Assembly (NCBI GenBank): GCA_023485295.1
Contig: JAMCZQ010000004.1
Span: 1 to 64,000, forward strand
Source of the DNA: Candidatus Marsarchaeota archaeon
Lineage (GTDB): Archaea > Micrarchaeota > Micrarchaeia > Micrarchaeales > Micrarchaeaceae
Direction: 5' to 3'
DNA length: 64,000 bases
The position numbers were made by a program, and so were the translations under genes. Each line of letters opens with the position of its first letter. Positions within the stretch are counted from its first letter, which is position 1. Below the pieces are notes generated by a model that was not told the DNA's origin, did not search any database, and saw only the letters and a program-made list of their open reading frames with translations. This document shows positions 1-8,892 of the stretch, in pieces.

Positions 1-808
1 GAAGGTTTGTAGTCTTTGGCGCGAATCCCAGGTATATTGTTATTGCGGAATTTGCAGGTATGCCGTTTTGTAGCTTTAACCACGCAGTAATTGTGCCGGA
101 ATCATTGCTCTCTATCCATGCAGGTATTATTGCACCCCCATCATAGAAGAATTCGAAGTTCGCAGCATTTCCGTTATATGTCAAGTAACTGGAATAATCC
201 GATTCAGGTATCTGAACCTCTTGCTGGAATGGTGCAGGTGTTGCTGTGCCCTGCGAATTAGTTATCACCACATTTGCATAATTTGTTATTCCAGAAGGCA
301 GGGCGAATGATGTTGACGTAGTCGCAGTTGCGGAACTTGGAGTCAGCCCTGCTATTGTAACAGTTGCGATTTGCGACACCAGGTTAGAATAACTTGCCTC
401 GTCATACTGCGCCCATATATGCCCACCCGCTCTGCTGCTGGATGAATCTATCGTGAAAGAATACGTGCCTGACATGCCGCTTTTCATGTCACCTGCGTTT
501 ACCGATGGATATCCTGCGCAAGAAGAAGGCGCAGGAGCGCCGTTGGGCACGAAGCACAGGACTACGTTGCTCCATGCAGTGCCTGTTGCCTGGCCTATGG
601 TTGCAGTGAAAGTTGTTCCATGCGCAACAGGCCCGCTGCAAAGGAAGCCAGAATTCGGAAGGCATGTAGTGCCTACCAGAGAAGCAGAGCTGAAAACCCC
701 AAGAGAGAACAGCGCTGCAAGCACTATTGCAATAATCAGTATCGCCCATCCGTATGTCATCAGGTATTCCATGGCGCTTTGCGCTTTGCGCTCGGATTCT
801 AGCTGCAT
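1..808 (-). CDS. Surface protein with class III signal peptide and DUF2341-like domain (partial, C-terminus off the window)
   Basis: The gene reads from 808 leftward and leaves the window without a stop, so about 269 residues are seen. The start is the ATG at 808, giving MQLESERKAQSAMEYLMTYG followed by a long hydrophobic stretch. K-A-Q-S-A-M-E-Y is the class III (pilin-like) archaeal signal motif, cleaved before the hydrophobic core by a prepilin-peptidase-like enzyme. After a Ser/Thr/Gly-rich extracellular region, the stretch with FEFFYDGGAIIPAWIESN and TITAWLK resembles the DUF2341 domain of archaeal surface proteins. Two Cys near the mature N-terminus (TTCLPNSGFLCSG) could form a disulfide. 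The gene is probably a pilin-like or cell-surface structural protein. Overlapping open frames on either strand are shadows. The family call rests on motifs only. Confidence 0.75.
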   Translation of the reverse strand, partial: MQLESERKAQSAMEYLMTYGWAILIIAIVLAALFSLGVFSSASLVGTTCLPNSGFLCSGPVAHGTTFTATIGQATGTAWSNVVLCFVPNGAPAPSSCAGYPSVNAGDMKSGMSGTYSFTIDSSSSRAGGHIWAQYDEASYSNLVSQIATVTIAGLTPSSATATTSTSFALPSGITNYANVVITNSQGTATPAPFQQEVQIPESDYSSYLTYNGNAANFEFFYDGGAIIPAWIESNDSGTITAWLKLQNGIPANSAITIYLGFAPKTTNL

Positions 809-848
809 GATACCAAGTAAGATTAACAGGAAATAGATTTATACTTAA

Positions 849-934
849 TGCAGGGAGAGAGATTTGAACTCTCGAACCCGCTAAGGGAACGGGCCCTAAA
901 CCCGTCGCATTTGACCAGGCTTTGCTATCCCTGC
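849..934 (-). tRNA. tRNA-Leu (anticodon UAG)
   Basis: A class II cloverleaf reads on the minus strand: acceptor GCAGGGA/TCCCTGC with discriminator A, anticodon stem ACGGG/CCCGT around loop TTTAGGG (anticodon TAG), a long variable arm and a T arm with GTTCAAATC. No intron and no encoded CCA. Confidence 0.93.
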
Positions 935-1017
935 ACAAATCGCTATCTATCGCATATCTTTTTTATTAATCTATAAATAAATGAGCTTCGCAGCTTTATA
1001 AAAACAAGTGCCTTTGT

Positions 1018-2334
1018 ATGCCGAAAAAGATAAGCGTGCCTGTGGCAACCGCGGTTGCGCTCGGCGCCATAATAGGCGCAGGTATATTCGTGCTTAGCGG
1101 AACAGCGATAGCCCTTGCAGGCACCTACGCCCTGGTGGCGTTTATATTCGTAGGCATAGTCGCAATACTTATTGCATTTCAGCTGGGCGAGCTGGGCTCA
1201 ATAATGCCAAAGGCCAAAGGCGCAGCGTATTCGTTCGTTTATGAAGCTTTCGGGAGCCAGCTTGGCTTTATAACTGGCGTTCTGCTTTACTTCAGCTTTG
1301 CAACCGCAATATCAGCAGTTGCCCTGGGCTTCGGCTCGTACGCTTCAAGCTTCCTGGGCTTGGGCAGCGGCTATTCGATTTACCTTGCAATCGCGCTCAT
1401 ATTCGTGCTGTCCATTGTCAATATATACGGCATAAAGAAGGCAGCAAAGATGGATTTCGGCCTTGTTGTAGTGAAGATAGGCATACTCTCCATATTCGTT
1501 GCATTTGCAGTGATATTCGCGCTTTCTGGTGCAAGCCACTTCAGCCTTTCATATCTTGCAACACCTGCAAGCAAGGTGGGCCTTGCAGCCATTTTTGCGG
1601 CAAGCGTAGCCATATTCTTCGCATACTCAGGATTTCAGTCCATAAGCACATTTACGTTAGATGTGGACGGCGGCCCGAACATGGCAGCACGGGCAATACT
1701 GTATTCGGTAGTCATAAGCATGATAGTATACATATTGGTTGTGCTGGCGCTCATGCTGCTCGTGCCTGTAGCAAAGTTTACTGTTGCAGCAGACCCGCTG
1801 GCATTTGCGCTAAGCTATATACACGCGCCAGGCTACATATCGACAATAATAGACATAGGGGCAATGATAGCAACAACTTCCGCCACACTTGCAATGATAC
1901 TCACATCTTCAAGGATATTATACCAAATAGGCAAGGACAGGCTTTTGCCACATCCTGTAACTAGGTTTAACAGGAAAAGGGACGTTGCAGTCAACGGCGT
2001 TGTAATATCTGCAGTGATAGGCGTAATAATGCTTTTCTCCGGGAACATATACATAATAGCTGCAATAAGCAATTTCGGCCTTCTATTCTCGTATTTGCTG
2101 GCAAGCTTTGCAGTCATACATTTCAGGCGCATAAAAAGGCTCGGAAGCTTCAAAACACCCTTATACCCTTACGTGCCGATAGTCTCAATCGTTGCGGTCA
2201 TGGCATTCATGATAGGCATGCCAAAAGAGGCCCTTGTGCTTGGCGTAATGATTATAATATCGCTCATTGTTATCTACTACGCAATAATTGAGATAGACAA
2301 GAAAAGGCCGGTAAAGGAAAAGCTTTTCAGGTAG
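1018..2334 (+). CDS. APC-superfamily amino acid/polyamine permease
   Basis: This 438-residue protein is almost wholly hydrophobic with about 12 predicted membrane helices. The N-terminus carries the signature GAIIGAGIFVLSGTA in helix 1, the unwound substrate-binding segment of amino acid-polyamine-organocation transporters, and later segments such as FFAYSGFQSIST and SSRILYQIGKDRLLP fit the same fold. It should import an amino acid or related amine across the cytoplasmic membrane; the substrate cannot be read from sequence. The ATG at 1018 lies just before the first helix and needs no extension. It ends 7 bases before the downstream GTPase gene, so the two are probably co-transcribed although functionally unrelated. 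Confidence 0.87.
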   Translation: MPKKISVPVATAVALGAIIGAGIFVLSGTAIALAGTYALVAFIFVGIVAILIAFQLGELGSIMPKAKGAAYSFVYEAFGSQLGFITGVLLYFSFATAISAVALGFGSYASSFLGLGSGYSIYLAIALIFVLSIVNIYGIKKAAKMDFGLVVVKIGILSIFVAFAVIFALSGASHFSLSYLATPASKVGLAAIFAASVAIFFAYSGFQSISTFTLDVDGGPNMAARAILYSVVISMIVYILVVLALMLLVPVAKFTVAADPLAFALSYIHAPGYISTIIDIGAMIATTSATLAMILTSSRILYQIGKDRLLPHPVTRFNRKRDVAVNGVVISAVIGVIMLFSGNIYIIAAISNFGLLFSYLLASFAVIHFRRIKRLGSFKTPLYPYVPIVSIVAVMAFMIGMPKEALVLGVMIIISLIVIYYAIIEIDKKRPVKEKLFR

Positions 2335-2341
2335 GTAATGC

Positions 2342-3514
2342 ATGATAATCGGAATAATAGGCGCCCCTAACAAGGGCAAAAGCACGCTGTTCTCGGCAAT
2401 GACGATGGTCGACGCCAAGATTGCAAATTATCCATTCACCACAGTGGACCCAAATAAGGGCGTTTGCTATGCAAGTGCGGAGTGCGCTGAAGCCAAAATA
2501 GGGAAGAAGTGCAACCCAAGAAATTCGATATGCATGAACGGGCACAGGTTCATACCTATAAACGTGGTAGATGTCGCAGGCCTCGTTCCAGGGGCCCACG
2601 AAGGCAAGGGCATGGGCAACCAGTTTCTCAGCGACCTGTCAATGGCTGATGCATTCATAATAGTTGTTGACGCTACCGGCAAAACCGACCAGGAGGGCAA
2701 CAGCTGCGACTACTCCGACCCTGCCGAAGACGTCAAAATGGTGGTGGACGAGCTTGTTGAATGGATATCGGGAATCATAGAACGGCATATGCCTTCGCTC
2801 AGCAAAAGGGATGACGGCATAGCCGCGATGTGCGAACTGCTGACAGGGCTTAAGATAGGAAAGCGCGAAATAGAGGAAACCATCGACAAGCTGGCACTTA
2901 CATCATCAAGGATAAACTGGAACGATGTGGGAATTGAGCGCTTTTCAAGGTCCATACTGATGGCCTCAAAGCGTTTCATCGTTGCGGCAAACAAATCAGA
3001 TGCCAAATCAGAGAAGGCTATGGCATCGCTTAGGCAGTATTGCAGCAGCAATTCAATAGCAGTGGTAGAATGCTCTGCAGCAATAGAACTGGCCCTGCGC
3101 AAGGCTTCCTCTTCGGGGGCAATACGCTACGAGCCGGGATCAAGGAGCTTCGAGGTAACTGGCACCATCAACGAAGAGCAGGGCAAGGCGCTTGAAAGAA
3201 TGGCAGCCTTCCTTAAGAATCAAGGCACCAACGTGCAGGAGCTCATAAACACGCTGGTCTTCAGCACAATGCACTTCATAGTGGTGTATCCCGTAGAGGA
3301 CGAAAACAAATTCACAGACCATTACGGAAACGTGCTTCCTGACGCAGTGCTCCTTGCTGACGGCTCGACTGCGCAGGAGCTTGCTGCCGCCATACATTCG
3401 GAAATAGCGAAGAACATGCTCTACGCGATAAACGCAATCACGAAGATGAGAATAGGGAAGGACCACAAGCTTGCAGATGGGGACATAATAAAGATAGTAA
3501 GCGCTGCAAGATAG
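2342..3514 (+). CDS. YchF/OLA1-type Obg-family GTPase with TGS domain
   Basis: The 390-residue protein starts at once with the G1 loop GAPNKGKST, followed by YPFTT (G2), DVAGLVPGAHEGKGMG (G3, Obg-type) and AANKSDAK (G4, NKxD). A Cys-containing insert follows G2 (SAECAEAKIGKKC, NSIC), as in archaeal relatives of YchF. The C-terminal 80 residues with LPDAVLLADGSTAQEL and KLADGDIIKIV form a TGS domain. YchF/OLA1 proteins are ribosome- or translation-associated nucleotide hydrolases. It follows the permease gene closely. Its stop abuts tail-to-tail the stop of the minus-strand membrane gene at 3515. Confidence 0.88.
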   Translation: MIIGIIGAPNKGKSTLFSAMTMVDAKIANYPFTTVDPNKGVCYASAECAEAKIGKKCNPRNSICMNGHRFIPINVVDVAGLVPGAHEGKGMGNQFLSDLSMADAFIIVVDATGKTDQEGNSCDYSDPAEDVKMVVDELVEWISGIIERHMPSLSKRDDGIAAMCELLTGLKIGKREIEETIDKLALTSSRINWNDVGIERFSRSILMASKRFIVAANKSDAKSEKAMASLRQYCSSNSIAVVECSAAIELALRKASSSGAIRYEPGSRSFEVTGTINEEQGKALERMAAFLKNQGTNVQELINTLVFSTMHFIVVYPVEDENKFTDHYGNVLPDAVLLADGSTAQELAAAIHSEIAKNMLYAINAITKMRIGKDHKLADGDIIKIVSAAR

Positions 3515-4102
3515 CTATTTCCTGACCCTGTTGAGAACTGCAATGAGCGTGGAAAACACTATTACTATCACTACGGGTATGCCTATCATGTACTCCTCAA
3601 AGTCCTGCAGCGGTATGATCGTAGAAGGGCCTGCATAATAGAGTATTATATACGCTATTACTATGACTACTGCATAGACTATTGAAGAATAAACTCCGTT
3701 CAGCACTCCGAGCTTTGTCGCGGTCTTAGTGTCTTCCGATCCCTCTCCAACTCTGTGGCCTATCCAAACCGATATAATCAATGGAAGTATTATTGCGCCC
3801 GGAAGATAAAGTATGTATTTGCCCATGCTGGTATAGAAGGCAGTATTGATATGCAGAAGCCCCCCGCCGCTGAACAGGCTTGGCACGACAGTTTCAAAGG
3901 CTATGCCTATTACTATGATGAATACCCATAAAAACATAGGCCCGACAAGGCTTATGTCGCGTTTTCGCCTTGCAGCCTTTGCTTCAGGTATCTGGCTCAT
4001 CGGACTCTTTATCCAAGGGCTGCTGCTCTCTATATCTGTTCCGTCATCGTCGCTTTGCACCGCCACCTTATCACACCACTCATCTAATATATCTGTGAAC
4101 AA
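3515..4102 (-). CDS. Hypothetical four-helix membrane protein
   Basis: The 195-residue protein has a charged, cytoplasmic-looking N-terminal 45 residues rich in Asp/Ser and a basic KAARRKR patch, then about four hydrophobic segments (residues about 50-70, 90-112, 135-158 and 170-190). The start used is a TTG at 4102; an ATG further in (before SQIPEAKAA) is also possible. I do not recognise a family. It converges with the GTPase gene with no spacer between the two stop codons, so the two transcripts must overlap. Confidence 0.6.
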   Translation of the reverse strand: MFTDILDEWCDKVAVQSDDDGTDIESSSPWIKSPMSQIPEAKAARRKRDISLVGPMFLWVFIIVIGIAFETVVPSLFSGGGLLHINTAFYTSMGKYILYLPGAIILPLIISVWIGHRVGEGSEDTKTATKLGVLNGVYSSIVYAVVIVIAYIILYYAGPSTIIPLQDFEEYMIGIPVVIVIVFSTLIAVLNRVRK

Positions 4103-4199
4103 TTAAATATTAAAATAGTGGCATTATGACAGCAGCGCATGCAAATGCAGAAACCGCAACCTCTATTAATATTTTGCACCAAACTCCTAATGTGATTAA

Positions 4200-4355
4200 G
4201 TGGCTTCATTATTCTCACCTCAGTCGCAGGCAGGCGTACTGAGCTTTTACGATGCCCCGTCTAAAGGCCCAAAGATAAATCCAAAATTCGTGCTTGTGGC
4301 TGTGATAATCTTTGCCCTTGCAGTAATACTGATGGACCATTTCATATACGCATGA
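4200..4355 (+). CDS. Preprotein translocase subunit Sec61-beta (SecG-type)
   Basis: A 51-residue gene opening with GTG: a Ser/Gln-rich head, a GVLSFYDA patch, then KGPKINPKFVLVAVIIF and a single C-terminal hydrophobic helix ending ILMDHFIYA. The arrangement KGPKI-(D/N)-PK followed by one tail-anchored helix is typical of archaeal Sec61-beta, the small non-essential third subunit of the SecYEG translocon. The length matches the family (50-60 aa). The GTG at 4200 is the only in-frame start that gives the usual N-terminus. The gene is easily missed because of its size. Confidence 0.88.
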   Translation: MASLFSPQSQAGVLSFYDAPSKGPKINPKFVLVAVIIFALAVILMDHFIYA

Positions 4356-4364
4356 GCGCATTGC

Positions 4365-5228
4365 TCACGCAGCCCTGAATATATCCTTCCTGACTTCCGT
4401 GACTTCTCCGCTTTCAGCTATGACGTACAGGACCGACCTTACTGCCTCATCCTGCATCTTGCACTCTTTTGCTATGTCGCTTACCTGCATGCTCTTCTTG
4501 CTTATTATTGCCATAATCTGTGGTATCGTTGAGTTTATGAAAGAGCGCATGACTATGTAAAACTTCTTGTTGAAAGCCCTTGTGCCCACAACAACACCGC
4601 GCCTTATGCTGTCTTCAAGCGCTGCGGATATCGCCGAAGCTTCGGATTCTGTCGGAACCACTACAAAGCCGTTCTTCTGGAGCTTGCTTATGTAAAGCTC
4701 TATGGCATTCTGCTGCACTGGCCTGCCTTGGATTGCTGCAGGCTCGAGGCCCGCTGCGGCTTCGCTATACTGCGGCTTGCCCTTGCGCATCAGGTATAAG
4801 TCATACACCCTTTTCTGTATGCTGTAGTGCGTTTTCTGGTTTTCATCCTTGAAAGGCGTTATAACCTTTTTCTTTATAAGGTCCTTGAATACGCCCTTTT
4901 CCTTTTCATCGAGTATCTTTGCCACCTCAGGAGTAGTGCGCATGTTGTACCTAAGCGTGTCAAGCTTTTTCAGCACAGATATCTCTTGCTGGCTAAGCTC
5001 CGGGCTTGCAGGCTGGGCATTTGCGGCAGGAGCTTCCCTAGCCTTCTGCGCAGCGCCTTCGCTCCCTGTAATAAGCTTTGCTATGTCGCTCCTCTTCGCT
5101 ATTATGTAATAGCGGTCCTTGTAAGCTATAAAATCAAGGTCGTCCCCTGGCCCAATCTCAAGCGACTTGACTATGTCGCGCGGTATGCTTATCGCAAGGC
5201 CATCCTTCGTCTTATAAACTTTAGCTAT
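4365..5228 (-). CDS. AbrB/SpoVT-domain transcriptional regulator with C-terminal winged-helix region; apparent ATA start
   Basis: The reading frame extends far upstream of the first canonical start (GTG at 4976). In that extension KVYKTKDGLAISIPRDIVKS followed by LEIGPGDDLDFI is a clear SpoVT/AbrB swapped-hairpin DNA-binding domain. A linker rich in Ala/Pro follows, then helical segments including VSDIAKECKMQDEAVRSVL, a probable winged helix. Full length would be 287 residues. The frame is closed by TGA directly before an ATA codon at 5228, and no ATG, GTG or TTG lies between it and the domain, so initiation at ATA (preceded by a GGTG) is inferred. The gene is divergent from nnr with a 43-base spacer and may regulate it or itself. 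Confidence 0.75.
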   Translation of the reverse strand: MAKVYKTKDGLAISIPRDIVKSLEIGPGDDLDFIAYKDRYYIIAKRSDIAKLITGSEGAAQKAREAPAANAQPASPELSQQEISVLKKLDTLRYNMRTTPEVAKILDEKEKGVFKDLIKKKVITPFKDENQKTHYSIQKRVYDLYLMRKGKPQYSEAAAGLEPAAIQGRPVQQNAIELYISKLQKNGFVVVPTESEASAISAALEDSIRRGVVVGTRAFNKKFYIVMRSFINSTIPQIMAIISKKSMQVSDIAKECKMQDEAVRSVLYVIAESGEVTEVRKDIFRAA

Positions 5229-5271
5229 TCAAAACACCAGGTTTTTATTATTTTAATAATGAATTAATACG

Positions 5272-6819
5272 ATGCAAAGTCTAAAAGAGTTTACCATATA
5301 CACGAAAAAGTACTTCAGCATAGAGGATTCTTACGCCATACGGGCCAACGGCCAGGCAATGGGCATGGACGAAAAGATGATGGTTGAGAATGCTGGCTCA
5401 AAGATTGCTGACTACATAAGGCGCAGGCAAAAGGGAAAGCGCGTACTCTTTGCATGCGGCGTCGGCGGAAAGGGTGCCATAAGCATGTCCATAGCAAGGC
5501 ACCTTATGAATTTCGCTGAAGTAAGCGTTGCGCTAATAGGCGATGCCTCAAGCATGCACAATGAAAGCGCCAAGTTCAATTTCAAGACCCTTGATGGAAT
5601 ATTGGACATAAAGGAAATAAGCCAGGACAACATTTCCGATCTTAGGAAGATGCTTTCCAATTCGGATGCTGTTGTAGACGGCATCCTCGGCGTAGGGATG
5701 CGCGGAAGGCTTTCCGGCCTTGTATCACAGGCTATCAAAGCCATTAACGAGTCAGGCAAATACGTCATGTCCATAGACGTTCCATCCGGCATAAACGCCG
5801 ATACTGGCATGAAAAACATCCAGGCCGTAGAGCCAGATTTGCTCTTTGTGGTAAACAAGATGAAGGCTTACCTAAAAAGCGCGGGCCAGAGCTATGAGAT
5901 CAGCGTGGTTGACATAGGGCTTCCCATAACGGCTGAGCTTTTTACTGGCCCTGGCGACGTGATGATAGCCACCAAGCCACGCGAGCTTTTTGCAAGCAAA
6001 TACGACCACGGCAACGTCCTTGTCGTAGGGGGCAGCACGGATTACAAGGGCGCGCCGCTGCTGTCAGGCATGGCTTCCGAGCATGCGCTTGCCGCCCTTC
6101 GCACAGGCTCAGGATACGTGACCGTGTATGCGCCTGCAAATTCCTCAGAGCTTGTTCGAAGCATGAAGCCCGAGCTGATAGTGAAGCAGCTTTCGCCAAA
6201 GCAGCTTTCAGATGACGACGTAAAGGCAATCATTTCAACCAGGCATGAGGCAATGGTCCTGGGGCCAGGAATGCAAAATACCTACATGAGCGCAAAGCAG
6301 CTCAAATACATAATAAATGCAGAATACGACAAAGGCGTCCCGATGATAATAGATGCCGCAGGAATACGCATGCTCTCGCAGAACAAAAGCCTAATAAAAA
6401 AAGGTATGGTGATAACGCCGCATGACGGCGAGTTCAAGTACCTTTCAGGCATCGACACCTCAAAGAGGCCGCTGGAGATGCGCATACACGCAGCAATGGA
6501 TTTTGCAAGCAATTACAAGTGCGTGCTTGTGCTCAAGGGCCATGAAACCATAATAACCAACGGCTCGCTGCTTAAAATAAACAGGCCAGCCAGCCCCGCG
6601 CTCGCCACAATGGGCAGCGGCGACGTACTTGCTGGCATGATAGCCGCATATGCGGCGCAGTGCAAGGAAAACCTTATCGAAGCTGCGACAGCCGCAGTAT
6701 ATGTCCATTCGAAAATAGGCGATGAGCTTTTCGCCGAGAAGGGCCTGCACATAACGGCTTCCGACATAATCGAGTCCATACCCAAAGCACTTAAGGGTTT
6801 TGACAGAATAAGCTACTAG
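5272..6819 (+). CDS. nnr: Bifunctional NAD(P)H-hydrate epimerase / ADP-dependent NAD(P)H-hydrate dehydratase
   Basis: The 515-residue protein has the two fused domains of Nnr. The N-terminal YjeF_N domain (about residues 20-215) contains MVENAGSKIADYI, FACGVGGKGAISM and DGILGVGMRGRLSG, and epimerises hydrated NAD(P)H. The C-terminal ribokinase-like domain (about 240-510) has VVGGSTDYKGAP, TPHDGEFKYLSG, LKGHETII and the nucleotide/anion-hole motif MGSGDVLAGMIAA, and dehydrates the S-form using ADP in archaea. It repairs heat- or acid-damaged nicotinamide cofactors in the cytoplasm. The next gene, argS, starts 22 bases after the stop. Length is normal. Confidence 0.95.
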   Translation: MQSLKEFTIYTKKYFSIEDSYAIRANGQAMGMDEKMMVENAGSKIADYIRRRQKGKRVLFACGVGGKGAISMSIARHLMNFAEVSVALIGDASSMHNESAKFNFKTLDGILDIKEISQDNISDLRKMLSNSDAVVDGILGVGMRGRLSGLVSQAIKAINESGKYVMSIDVPSGINADTGMKNIQAVEPDLLFVVNKMKAYLKSAGQSYEISVVDIGLPITAELFTGPGDVMIATKPRELFASKYDHGNVLVVGGSTDYKGAPLLSGMASEHALAALRTGSGYVTVYAPANSSELVRSMKPELIVKQLSPKQLSDDDVKAIISTRHEAMVLGPGMQNTYMSAKQLKYIINAEYDKGVPMIIDAAGIRMLSQNKSLIKKGMVITPHDGEFKYLSGIDTSKRPLEMRIHAAMDFASNYKCVLVLKGHETIITNGSLLKINRPASPALATMGSGDVLAGMIAAYAAQCKENLIEAATAAVYVHSKIGDELFAEKGLHITASDIIESIPKALKGFDRISY

Positions 6820-6840
6820 CTTTTGCACAAGTGAAGCACA

Positions 6841-8736
6841 ATGGAAGAGCAACCATACAAAAAGCTGCACAAGTCGATATACGGTGCATTGCTGAATGCC
6901 ATTATGGCAAGCGGCTATGACGTGGATGAATCCACATTGCGCGATTCGATAGAACCCTCGAGGAACTTTGGGGACGTATCAACAAGCATAGCCCAGCGGA
7001 TCGCAAGCGCCAAGGGCGCAAGCGCCAAGGAAGTTGCGGAGCGCATAATTGCAGCCCTAAAGAAGCCTGATGCGGTAGAAAGTGCAGACGCGGCGAACGG
7101 CTTCATAAACTTCAGCCTTGACCGGAGCAAATACTGCTCCAGCTCAATAGCGCAGCTTCTCAGCTCAGGCAGCATCTTCGCTTCCGAAGCAGGTGCTTCG
7201 AAAAAGGCAATAATAGAATATCCTAGCATAAACCCGGCGCACCCGATGCACATGGGCCAGGTCAGGAACGTGCTTCTCGGCGAAGCCATTGCCAACCTGA
7301 TGGGCCGTGCAGGCTATGCCGTGGAGCGCGAGGATTACATAGACGACCTGGGTCTGCAGGTCGCACAAGTCGTATGGGGCCTTACGCACATGGAAAAGCT
7401 TGGCATGAAATTCGACCCTTCAAAGAAATTTGACCACATGATAGGGGAAATCTACGTCGCAGTAAACCGCATGCTCAAGGACGACGCAAGCATAAGCGAG
7501 GAAGTAAACAACCTGCTTCTTGCAATAGAGCAGCGCGGCACATACGAGTCCAAAATGGCCAGGGAAATGGCTGAGAATTTTGTGCTTGCAGAATACTCTA
7601 CAATAATATCAATGGGCATATACCACGACGTGCTTGTATGGGAGAGCGACATAGTCCACGAGAAGCTGCTGGAATCTGCACTGAAGATACTTGAGGAAAA
7701 AGGAATAACGAGCAAGCCTGCGGATGGCAAGTATGCAAACTGCATAGTAATAGACCATTCAAAGATAGCAGGCATCCCTGATGAGTTCAAGGGCATGAAG
7801 GAGGGCACAAAGGTGCTTGTCAGGAGCAATGGAGCGCCGAACTACCTGGCAAAGGACATCGCATTCCACATGTGGAAGCTGGGCTTGATACCCGATACAT
7901 TCAAGTACCACAAGTTCATGGACCAGGGCGCAATTAAGAAGCCGCTATATTCAACCGGCGAATCAGGAGTGCCAATGGAATTCGGCCGCGCTTCAAGGGC
8001 GGTCAATACCATCGACGCAAGGCAGAGCTACGAGCAGGCGATGGTAAAGCTCGCCATAAGGCTTGTCGGGGGCGCGTCGTACGAGGAAAGCATAAAGCAC
8101 GTGGCTTATGGCGTGGTGGAGCTTGAGGACGCAGCGCTGTCTGGAAGGAAGGGCACATGGGTTGGCTACACGTGCGACGACCTTCTCAGGGAGGCGAAGG
8201 AAAAGGCCATGAAGCTCATAACCGAGCGATTCAAGCTCGGCGATGAAGAAAAGGAGGGCATAGCCTCAGACATAGGGATGTCCGCGATAAAATACGAGTT
8301 CCTTAAGCTGTCAAACGACAAGACGCTCACTTTCTCGTGGCAGCGCGCACTCAACTTCGAGGGCAATTCCGGGCCGTACTGCGAATACATGTATGCAAGG
8401 TCTGCAAGGCTCCTGGAGGATGCAGCTGCAAAGGGCTTTTCAACAGGCGCCATGCCTGAAGGCTATTCCGTAAGCGATGCAGAATTCATGCTTGTAAAGC
8501 ACATCACGTACGCGCAGGAAATGCTCGAAAAGGCAGCAAGGGAATACAAGCCCAATATAATAGTGGAATATGTATCAAAGCTTGCGACCCTTTTCAGCAA
8601 GTTTTACGAGGAGGTGCCTGTGCTAAAGGCGCCTGATGAGGCAAGGGGCTTCAGGCTTTCCATAGTCAAGGCCTTCAACATGCTGATGAAGGAAGCGCTG
8701 CTCGCCCTTGGCATAAATCCCGTAGCAAGGATGTAA
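6841..8736 (+). CDS. argS: Arginyl-tRNA synthetase
   Basis: The 631-residue class I synthetase has an N-terminal tRNA D-loop-binding region (ArgRS Add1-type, about 1-110), the catalytic core with the HIGH-type motif HPMHMGQVRN (about 139-148), the ArgRS-typical EDYIDDLGLQ, and a C-terminal helical anticodon-binding (DALR) region with NSGPYCEYMYARSARLL. The HIGH motif reads HMGQ. No clear KMSKS is visible; SGRKGTWVG occupies that region, as in ArgRS where this loop is commonly degenerate. It charges tRNA-Arg in the cytoplasm; a tRNA-Arg gene lies directly downstream at 8775. The ATG at 6841 is preceded by GTGA. Confidence 0.95.
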   Translation: MEEQPYKKLHKSIYGALLNAIMASGYDVDESTLRDSIEPSRNFGDVSTSIAQRIASAKGASAKEVAERIIAALKKPDAVESADAANGFINFSLDRSKYCSSSIAQLLSSGSIFASEAGASKKAIIEYPSINPAHPMHMGQVRNVLLGEAIANLMGRAGYAVEREDYIDDLGLQVAQVVWGLTHMEKLGMKFDPSKKFDHMIGEIYVAVNRMLKDDASISEEVNNLLLAIEQRGTYESKMAREMAENFVLAEYSTIISMGIYHDVLVWESDIVHEKLLESALKILEEKGITSKPADGKYANCIVIDHSKIAGIPDEFKGMKEGTKVLVRSNGAPNYLAKDIAFHMWKLGLIPDTFKYHKFMDQGAIKKPLYSTGESGVPMEFGRASRAVNTIDARQSYEQAMVKLAIRLVGGASYEESIKHVAYGVVELEDAALSGRKGTWVGYTCDDLLREAKEKAMKLITERFKLGDEEKEGIASDIGMSAIKYEFLKLSNDKTLTFSWQRALNFEGNSGPYCEYMYARSARLLEDAAAKGFSTGAMPEGYSVSDAEFMLVKHITYAQEMLEKAAREYKPNIIVEYVSKLATLFSKFYEEVPVLKAPDEARGFRLSIVKAFNMLMKEALLALGINPVARM

Positions 8737-8774
8737 AACTATAAATTAATGCACTACACAAATCCATAAATATA

Positions 8775-8878
8775 GGGCCCGTAGCTCAGCTTGGATAGAG
8801 CGGCACCCTCCTAAGGTGAAGGTCGCGGGTTCAAAATGGTTTTGTTTAGGCAAAGCTGTGAAATTCCCGCCGGGCCCG
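8775..8878 (+). tRNA. tRNA-Arg (anticodon CCU) with an intron in the T-loop
   Basis: Acceptor GGGCCCG/CGGGCCC with discriminator G; anticodon stem CACC/GGTG around CTCCTAA (anticodon CCT). The T stem GCGGG (8825-8829)/CCCGC (8866-8870) encloses 36 bases instead of 7, which implies a 29-base intron inside the T-loop. Exact splice sites cannot be fixed by eye. Non-canonical intron positions are known in archaea with broad-specificity tRNA endonucleases. Confidence 0.88.
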
Positions 8879-8892
8879 AATAAGGTGATCTT

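Noticed and set aside
489-938. A minus-strand frame of 149 codons overlapping tRNA-Leu
   Set aside because: It runs through the tRNA and is out of frame with the clear signal-peptide gene starting at 808.
5272-6819. Minus-strand frames within nnr and argS
   Set aside because: Shadows of GC-richer coding DNA; the plus-strand products have all family motifs.
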